Source: Listeria kieliensis (GTDB lineage: Bacteria > Bacillota > Bacilli > Lactobacillales > Listeriaceae). From it: 64,000 nucleotides of DNA. The DNA lies in assembly GCF_003369925.1 (NCBI RefSeq), contig NZ_LARY01000002.1, positions 1 through 64,000 on the forward strand, in the 5' to 3' direction. Shown in pieces: positions 57,991-64,000 of this stretch. The notes beneath the pieces are model-generated. The model was not told the DNA's origin. It searched no databases and saw only the letters and a program-made list of their open reading frames with translations. Position 1 is the stretch's first letter. Each line of letters begins with the position of its first letter. A program made the translations under genes and the position numbers.

Positions 57991-59136
57991 TCAAATGAAG
58001 GATTTGATTTCACTGTTTCGCGTGTAGCGGTAAGCAGCTAGGCTTAGGAAGAAAAGTGTGTATCCTAGTAATACTAGTACGTTGAGACTAAGGCCAAAGA
58101 ATTCCGTTTCTTGTTGTAATTTGCTCACTGCGTCCATGACCCAAAATTGTGGCATGAATTCCGCAATTCTTTGCATGAAATTTGGCATGATCTGGATGGG
58201 GATAAGCGCTCCTGAAAGCAATGTTGAAATTGTGAAAATCGTAGTCTGCACGGCTGATAAGCTTCGTCTGCTTTTAAAAATAAAGCTAAAGGCAAGCGAG
58301 ATGGAAATCGCAAAAACAGCAAATAAAGCTAAGACAGCAAAGAGCGATACGAGCGAAGTACCTGGATCGATTTGAAAGGCAAAGCGCATTGCCAGTAAAC
58401 AAATCACAATTTCAGCAAGTAAAGTCACTAGTGAAAACAAAGCTGTGCCTAAAATATATTGCTTGCTGCTTACGGGCGTTGACATCAAACGGTAAAACGT
58501 CCCTTCTTCTCTTTCTTTTAAAAGCAGTTCCCCGAGGCTTCCTGCTGCGTAAAGTAGCATCATACAAAAGAAACCGATAATTTGAGCAGACATGTTTTTA
58601 TCTACTTCACTTTTGCTTGAGAGATTCACATTTTTCACGGTTAATTGCTCCGCTTCGTAAGCCGTGAAACTTTTGTTAAAGTCTTTTCCTTCACTGATTC
58701 GTTCAATTTTAACCAGTTTTTCTAGTTGAGTTGCAAGCATTCGCTCAATGGACTTGGCTGTATCTTCACTTTGTAGTGCTTTCACCTTAAAGTGAGATGG
58801 CTTTTCTTGCTGAATCGAGTTATTTGCACCTTTTTCCATCACTATGAGCGCATTTTTTTGCCCGCCTAGTAGTTCTTTTTCGCCTTGCGCTTTTGAAACT
58901 TCTGTCACGGATATATTCTTTTCAGCTTTTAAAAGCTTCACAAGCGCTGTTGTGTAGGAGCCTTTATCTTGATTCGCAACGCCGATTTTAATCGTCTCAC
59001 TTCCAAGGCTCGAACCATAAGCAAAGAAATAAATAAGAATGCTTACGATGGGAAGACCGACTAATAATAAAAGTCTTACTTTGGATTTTTTTAATATCTC
59101 CAAGTTATGCTTAAAAATCCACCCAGTTTGTCTCAT
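57991..59136 (-). CDS. ABC-2 type exporter permease (second)
   Basis: A 381-residue ABC-2 permease: an N-terminal helix, a large outside loop (about 60-180), and five C-terminal helices with LLKEREEGTFYRLMSTPVSSKQYI, a typical ABC-2 motif. ATG 59136 follows GGAGGG. Its gene starts five bases before the end of the previous permease, so the two are coupled. Confidence 0.87.
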   Translation of the reverse strand: MRQTGWIFKHNLEILKKSKVRLLLLVGLPIVSILIYFFAYGSSLGSETIKIGVANQDKGSYTTALVKLLKAEKNISVTEVSKAQGEKELLGGQKNALIVMEKGANNSIQQEKPSHFKVKALQSEDTAKSIERMLATQLEKLVKIERISEGKDFNKSFTAYEAEQLTVKNVNLSSKSEVDKNMSAQIIGFFCMMLLYAAGSLGELLLKEREEGTFYRLMSTPVSSKQYILGTALFSLVTLLAEIVICLLAMRFAFQIDPGTSLVSLFAVLALFAVFAISISLAFSFIFKSRRSLSAVQTTIFTISTLLSGALIPIQIMPNFMQRIAEFMPQFWVMDAVSKLQQETEFFGLSLNVLVLLGYTLFFLSLAAYRYTRNSEIKSFI

Positions 59137-59140
59137 CTTC

Positions 59141-60241
59141 TCAGGCCCTCCTTCTTTTTTGAACAAACAACACAAGCAACAAGAGAATTAGCGTCATGCC
59201 TAGGTTCATCGTAATTGGAATAGTCATGGCACTTAAATCATGATTATAAAGAATTTCTCGACTGCTGATATTCGCCCAGCCGATGGGAGAAAACTTCTGG
59301 ATCGTTGGCGAAATCATCGGAAAATAAGCGCCACCAATGAAAGCAAAGATGTTCACAATGATCGTTGAAGCTCCCGCAATGGCTGGATTCCCATTGCTAA
59401 AGATATCAAGTGCCATCCCAAGAAAGACTGAAAAAATGCCTAAGCTTAGAAAGACAGCGAAAATAAAGATGGCGTATTTGCCCCACTGGACGCCAAACAC
59501 AAATTGAGAAACGAGCATCAAAATGATTAAGGCAAGCACTTGCACTGTCAGCTCTCCAAAAAAGTTACCAAACAAAATTTGCGTTTTCCTGACAGGTGCC
59601 GTTTCTAAACGAACTATCGTATTTCGCAATTTTTCAGCACGATAACTATTGATTCCGTATACAAGTCCCATCATCATCGTCATACTAATCATGGCAATCG
59701 CATAATACTCAAACGATGATACATTATCGCTTGTCGAAGCTTTTTCCGTTTTAATTGCCCCTTTTGGAAGTTTGACACGCTCTACCGCTTTTTCAATTTG
59801 GCTTGAGTCAATTTTGGCTGTTCCTTTTATAAAACTATACTCGGATGAAAAAGCTCCGATATAGCTATCTAGCATAGCTTTTTCGACAGTCTCTGGATAG
59901 TTTGTTACAACCGTTAACTCCTCATTTTCCGTACTGACAAAAGCTGTGGCTTTTCCTTTTTGTACTTTCTTTTTTCCAGTTGCTTCATTTTTCTCTGCTG
60001 TAAAAGTGACATTTTTGGATCCCGCGGCTTTCGCAAACTGTTCAAACGCTTGCCCAAGTTGACTCGAACCATCTTGTGTGTAAACAATTTGCAGATGAGC
60101 CGAAGTATCTTGATTAAAGGAACCCGAAAGCAAATTCCCGAGAACAAAGATCAAAGCGACAGGAAAAATAAGTGTAAAAATAAAATAATTTTTATCACGT
60201 AAAGTTAACTTGATTTGTTTTTTCAAATTGTGAAAAATCAT
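59141..60241 (-). CDS. ABC-2 type exporter permease (first)
   Basis: A 366-residue ABC-2 permease of the same plan as its neighbour (RDKNYFIFTLIFPVALIFVLGN, outside loop about 40-180, EKLRNTIVRLETAPVRKTQI, then five helices). Together with it and the ATPase it would form a heteromeric exporter, perhaps for a peptide antibiotic or drug. Confidence 0.87.
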   Translation of the reverse strand: MIFHNLKKQIKLTLRDKNYFIFTLIFPVALIFVLGNLLSGSFNQDTSAHLQIVYTQDGSSQLGQAFEQFAKAAGSKNVTFTAEKNEATGKKKVQKGKATAFVSTENEELTVVTNYPETVEKAMLDSYIGAFSSEYSFIKGTAKIDSSQIEKAVERVKLPKGAIKTEKASTSDNVSSFEYYAIAMISMTMMMGLVYGINSYRAEKLRNTIVRLETAPVRKTQILFGNFFGELTVQVLALIILMLVSQFVFGVQWGKYAIFIFAVFLSLGIFSVFLGMALDIFSNGNPAIAGASTIIVNIFAFIGGAYFPMISPTIQKFSPIGWANISSREILYNHDLSAMTIPITMNLGMTLILLLLVLFVQKRRRA

Positions 60242-60255
60242 TTGATTTCCTCCCC

Positions 60256-61197
60256 TTATTCATCCCGTAAATTTCGACCTGTTAAATTCAAGAAAACTGT
60301 TTCTAAGTTGATTTTTTCTTGATTCACTTCCAAAATCTCAAGTTTTCTCTCAAGTAGTAAGGACAAAATGCTATTTAACACATTCGTTTCATTTTTAGCG
60401 ATAATGTTCAAGGTGCTCGTGCCTGTCCAGTTCACCTGCTCCACGCCTTTGATTCCTTTGATCGTTTCCTTTATTCCATCCATTTGTTCAGAAACCACAA
60501 TATTCACTTCTTTGATATCTGTAACAAGGCTAACAAGTTCCTGCTCTGTTCCCTCTGCAATTACTTTGCCGTGATCCATAATCGCAATGTAATCACAAAT
60601 CTCTTCCACTTCTTCCATGTAATGGCTCGTGTAAATAATCGTCGCGCCTTTTTTATTTAACTCACGGATGGACTCCAAAATATAGTTACGCGACTGGGGA
60701 TCGATCCCAACAGTCGGTTCATCCATCACCACTAACTCAGGCGTATGAGCGATCGCACAAGCAATATTGAGGCGCCGCTTCATTCCCCCTGAAAATTTAT
60801 CGGGACGGATATTTTCTTTATCAAGCAATCCGACAAAACGGAGTGCTTCTTTGCTTTTTTCGATTAATTCGGCACCGCGAAAGCCATATAATCCCGCGAA
60901 AAACTTCACGTTTTCAAGTGCCGTTAACTCCTGATAAATAGCCAAGTCTTGCGGAACCAGCCCAATTTTCTTTTTAATATCAAGCGCCTCACTTTGAAGC
61001 GGTTCGCCAAACAAATCAATTTCACCTGTTGTTTTTTTGATTAAGCCGCATAACATGTTAATGGCGGTACTTTTTCCTGCCCCGTTTGGTCCAAGCAGTC
61101 CAAAAATTTGCCCTCGCTCAATCGAAAGTGAAAGTTGATCGGTTGCTACGACTTGGTCAAATTTTTTGGTCACATCTTTCATTTCCACAATTTTCAT
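60256..61197 (-). CDS. ABC transporter ATP-binding protein
   Basis: A 313-residue ABC-2 ATPase: Walker A LLGPNGAGKSTAINML, Q-loop LVPQDLAIY, signature KFSGGMKRRLNIACAIA, Walker B LVVMDEPTVGID, His in YTSHYMEE, and a C-terminal regulatory extension. Starts at ATG 61197 (MKIVEMKDV) after GAGGAGAG; further upstream ATGs lack a site. Confidence 0.93.
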   Translation of the reverse strand: MKIVEMKDVTKKFDQVVATDQLSLSIERGQIFGLLGPNGAGKSTAINMLCGLIKKTTGEIDLFGEPLQSEALDIKKKIGLVPQDLAIYQELTALENVKFFAGLYGFRGAELIEKSKEALRFVGLLDKENIRPDKFSGGMKRRLNIACAIAHTPELVVMDEPTVGIDPQSRNYILESIRELNKKGATIIYTSHYMEEVEEICDYIAIMDHGKVIAEGTEQELVSLVTDIKEVNIVVSEQMDGIKETIKGIKGVEQVNWTGTSTLNIIAKNETNVLNSILSLLLERKLEILEVNQEKINLETVFLNLTGRNLRDE

Positions 61198-61296
61198 TCG
61201 CTTTTCTCTCCTCGCGTTCATTTCTTTTATTATAAAAAAAAGCGAGAGTTGCCAACAGTGCAATTTCTCACTTCTTTAGCGTGAATTTCTCACGAT

Positions 61297-62418
61297 TTAT
61301 TGTATCGGAATGACAGTAGTCACTAAAAAACCATTTTTAGCGCGAAAAGTAACCGATCCTCCAAGTTTTGCAGCCCGCTCTTCCATTCCCACTAATCCAA
61401 GGCTTTTAGTAAATTGTTCAGGCGTTTTTCCATCATTTTGGATTTCGAAACGAATAAACTTATTTAAAACGACTAACTGGACGGAAACTTTCGTAGGTTT
61501 CGCATGTTTCAAGATATTCGTTAATCCTTCCGTCAAATTTTGCTGTAAACAATACCAAATGGCTGGGCTAATTTTCTCAAGTACTCCACGCGCCCCGAAA
61601 AACGAACGAATTTGATACTCCGTTTCAAATTGCTTGAGTTCCTGTTTGAGCCTTGTTACGCCCAAACTCTCTTGTGGTGGCTTCATTTCTTTTAGTGTTT
61701 GTTTGATTGATTCAATCCCCGCTTGATTAATTTGAATGTCATTGGTTAACAGCTCTTCTGCCTTTTGAATATCTTTTTGAAGCACCAATTTTGCAGCTTC
61801 TAATTGAATCAATCCACCTGAAAGCGAATGACCTAATTCATCATGAATCCGATGAGACAACGCATTTCGTTCTTCTAATTGAATCAAATATTTGTCTTCC
61901 ATTTTTTGCGCTTCAAGTTGATCTAGTCGCTCACGCAGTTTCCCTACTTGAATCCGCATACGTTCAGCATCTTGCTCTTTCTTATCAAGAAAAACAGTCA
62001 TCTTAATTACCAAAAACTGAATAAATATAGTACCTGCAAGAAAAAACGTATACATCAATTGAAACCAATCGTCTCGCTCCAAAATCAGTGGCCAAATCCC
62101 TAAAGCACTCGGAAAAACAAGCGATTTCCAAGAAAAATTTGTTTGGTTTGACTTTAAAAGCGTAACTATCATGGACGGAAAAAGCAAACCATAATAAATC
62201 AAATCAAGTGAAAAACTCAAAATCAGCATGACTAGTAGCCCTAATTTAAATAAAAGCTCGTAGCGACTACAGGTTTCAATGCAAATCAAAAGCGTCAAAT
62301 AAAGTAAGACAAAAAGCAAATACAAAGCCATTTCTTCACTTGAAACTCGTAAATAAAAAGAAAGCAGTAAAACAGCAAGCCCGGAAAAACCGTCAAAAAT
62401 CAATTTATAGCTTCTCAT
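61297..62418 (-). CDS. Sensor histidine kinase (HisKA_3)
   Basis: A 373-residue kinase with six hydrophobic helices at the N-terminus (to about 145) and no large outside domain, then a coiled coil, phospho-His in LSHRIHDELGHSLSG (about 193), and an HATPase region (NLTEGLTNILKHAK, SLGLVGMEERAAKLGG). It resembles kinases sensing envelope or drug stress. Overlaps the regulator stop by four bases. Confidence 0.9.
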   Translation of the reverse strand: MRSYKLIFDGFSGLAVLLLSFYLRVSSEEMALYLLFVLLYLTLLICIETCSRYELLFKLGLLVMLILSFSLDLIYYGLLFPSMIVTLLKSNQTNFSWKSLVFPSALGIWPLILERDDWFQLMYTFFLAGTIFIQFLVIKMTVFLDKKEQDAERMRIQVGKLRERLDQLEAQKMEDKYLIQLEERNALSHRIHDELGHSLSGGLIQLEAAKLVLQKDIQKAEELLTNDIQINQAGIESIKQTLKEMKPPQESLGVTRLKQELKQFETEYQIRSFFGARGVLEKISPAIWYCLQQNLTEGLTNILKHAKPTKVSVQLVVLNKFIRFEIQNDGKTPEQFTKSLGLVGMEERAAKLGGSVTFRAKNGFLVTTVIPIQ

Positions 62419-63059
62419 AACGTTCCGCCTTTTTCTCCTGTAAAATAAAGAATGGCTAGTTGCGTCCTGTGTTCAAGTTCAAGCTTGCTCAGTAAAGCAG
62501 AGATATTGTTTGCAACAGTCCCTTCCGAAATATAAAGGTGCTCCGCAATTTTCCGGTTCGAACAGCCACTTGCAACCGCTACTAAAATATCTTTTTCACG
62601 CGGTGTCAAATCAAATTGGTCTAAATCTGTATGTTGCGGCTTACTTTGAAAACCAGTTTCGCGAATTTTATTCCAGATTTCATCTTGAATAATACTTTGC
62701 CCCTTAAAAACACTTCGAATCGCTTGAATGATTTCTTTGGGATCATTATTTTTAAGTAAATACCCTTTAGCCCCATTTTGAATCGCTTCAAAGATATAAG
62801 CATCATCATCAAACGTTGTGAGCATAATCACTTTGGTCTCCGTTTGCTCCGTGACAAGCTTCGTTGCAAGAACGCCATTCATTTCAGGCATTCGAATATC
62901 GAATAAAGCCACATCAATTGGATGTTCTAAGCAAAAATCCACCGCTTCTTGCCCGTTTTTAACTGTCGCAACAACTTCTATATCTGCCTCCATATTTAAA
63001 ATAATTTCCATTCCGCCAGTGATAAAAGAATTATCGTCTGCAAGTAGCACTTTAATCAT
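62415..63059 (-). CDS. Response regulator, NarL/LuxR type
   Basis: A 214-residue regulator: receiver domain with D8-D9, phospho-Asp D54 in VALFDIRMPEM, and a LuxR-type helix-turn-helix (LTPREKDILVAVASGCSNRKIAEHLYISEGTVANNISALLSKL). It is upstream of its kinase and of the ABC exporter, all on minus, and very likely controls the exporter. Confidence 0.94.
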   Translation of the reverse strand: MIKVLLADDNSFITGGMEIILNMEADIEVVATVKNGQEAVDFCLEHPIDVALFDIRMPEMNGVLATKLVTEQTETKVIMLTTFDDDAYIFEAIQNGAKGYLLKNNDPKEIIQAIRSVFKGQSIIQDEIWNKIRETGFQSKPQHTDLDQFDLTPREKDILVAVASGCSNRKIAEHLYISEGTVANNISALLSKLELEHRTQLAILYFTGEKGGTL

Positions 63060-63088
63060 CTACTGTACCTCCCCGGTCAGCTTGTTGT

Positions 63089-64000
63089 CTAAGACTTCGC
63101 TAAAAATTCCGTCAAAATAGAAATCGCAAACGGAATCGCTTCTTCTTTCGGATTCAGTTTCGCATGGTGTAAGCCGTACGGCGAATCAACACCAAGCCAA
63201 AACATCATCCCCGGAATTTCATCCAAAAAATAACCAAAATCTTCACCCGTCATCGCAGCCTTCGCTTCCACGTAAGCATCCGGAAATTCCTGTTCTACGA
63301 ATTCCACAAACCGTTTCGTTTCAGCCGCGTGATTATAAACTTCCAGATAAGCTGAACCTGGCAAAAATTCCACTTCACATTGAAAAGCTTCCTCCATGCC
63401 ACGCGCGAGTGCTTTAAGTCGCGTCCAAATCAGCTCCATCGTTTCTTTCTTCGCCGTGCGGATCGTCCCTTCTAATAGTGCTGAACCTGCGATCACATTT
63501 TGTACATCGCCGCCAGTGATTTTCCCAACCGTAATTACTGCCGCGTCCATCGGATCAACATTCCGGCTGATAATCGTTTGAATTTGCCCGACAAACTGGC
63601 TAGCCGCAACCACCATATCATTCGCTAGATGCGGATAAGCAGCGTGTCCAGACAGCCCTTTAAACGAAATGAAAAGTTCAGCTGTGTTGGCAAACAAGAG
63701 CCCTTCCCTTGTTGCAATTTGTCCAACTTTATACTCTGGCGCGATGTGGAGTGCATAAATTTCGTCTGGGCGAAAATCCTCAAATTCAGCGCTTTCAAGA
63801 AGCGGCTTCGCCCCACCAGGACCTTCCTCTGCTGGCTGAAAAATAAAAACCAAATGATTCTTCGGTTGATTTTCAGCAAAAAAAGCGAGCACACCAAGCG
63901 CAATGCTCATATGAAAATCATGCCCACAAGCATGCATCTTACCATCGTGCTTAGAAGCAAACGGCAAGCCTGTTTCTTCTTTAATTGGAAGAGCATCCAT
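63089..64000 (-). CDS. M20 amidohydrolase, N-acetyldiaminopimelate deacetylase-like (5' end cut)
   Basis: 303 C-terminal residues of an M20D metallohydrolase of the YkuR/HipO group. Metal motifs: [11 protein letters not shown], the Glu pair in [38 protein letters not shown] and [13 protein letters not shown]. The first residues ([16 protein letters not shown]) are internal in relatives, so the gene starts outside the window. Function in lysine/diaminopimelate synthesis is possible but cannot be fixed without the upstream gene. Confidence 0.85.
   Translation of the reverse strand: MDALPIKEETGLPFASKHDGKMHACGHDFHMSIALGVLAFFAENQPKNHLVFIFQPAEEGPGGAKPLLESAEFEDFRPDEIYALHIAPEYKVGQIATREGLLFANTAELFISFKGLSGHAAYPHLANDMVVAASQFVGQIQTIISRNVDPMDAAVITVGKITGGDVQNVIAGSALLEGTIRTAKKETMELIWTRLKALARGMEEAFQCEVEFLPGSAYLEVYNHAAETKRFVEFVEQEFPDAYVEAKAAMTGEDFGYFLDEIPGMMFWLGVDSPYGLHHAKLNPKEEAIPFAISILTEFLAKS

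Noticed and set aside
1-64000. tRNA genes, transposases, integrases or prophage genes
   Set aside because: None was recognised in the window, so the accessory zones cannot be tied to a particular mobile element.

Overview
The window reads as a chromosomal segment of a low-to-mid GC Firmicute, almost certainly a Listeria-lineage (Listeriaceae) genome. The gene order pepT / exoA / rplT-rpmI-infC / rplS-trmD-rimM-ylqD / khpA-rpsP / ffh-ylxM / ftsY-smc-rnc-acpP-fabG-fabD-plsX-fapR / recG-sdaAA-sdaAB-yloV-yloU / rpmB / thiN-rpe-rsgA-prkC-prpC-rsmB-fmt-priA-coaBC-rpoZ-gmk-yloC / rqcH is the conserved Bacilli housekeeping block. The species is not determined here.

Left edge (1-260): tandem promoters on the minus strand and a leader with the conserved box seen before 16S rRNA, so an rRNA operon probably starts just outside the window and reads away from it. 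Next come an HD phosphohydrolase, peptidase T, the AP endonuclease exoA, and the infC-rpmI-rplT operon with its L20-type attenuator leader and an ATT start codon for IF3.

Accessory zone 1 (4.5-17.4 kb, between infC and rplS): a permuted, doubly membrane-anchored family 3 glycosidase under a cre site; a small unrecognised gene with a LexA/SOS box inside its promoter; a frameshifted WxL surface protein carrying a C-type lectin domain; a catabolite-repressed PTS-transketolase operon with its PRD regulator; and an orphan type II-A-like CRISPR array (six repeats, five spacers) with no cas gene in the window.

Accessory zone 2 (19.7-24.1 kb): a YdcF-like protein, a class I glutamine amidotransferase and a second WxL protein split the usual rpsP-khpA / ylqD-rimM-trmD-rplS string. 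The two WxL proteins share N-terminal, Ig-like and C-terminal WxL modules but carry different central modules (lectin plus MucBP versus propeller plus DUF11).

From 24 to 57 kb the region is ordinary housekeeping: ribosome and SRP biogenesis, SMC, RNase III, the FapR-controlled fatty-acid operon, serine dehydratase, Ser/Thr kinase-phosphatase, CoA synthesis, replication restart and ribosome rescue. Points of note are a three-hairpin leader before rnc, an rsgA with a good ribosome-binding site but no standard start codon, and the absence of def between priA and fmt.

Right end (57-64 kb): a beta-helix acyltransferase-like protein, a two-permease ABC-2 exporter with ATPase next to a NarL/LuxR-type two-component system (a drug or cell-envelope stress export module), and an M20 deacetylase cut by the window edge. 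All assignments come from reading the sequence; no database search was run.
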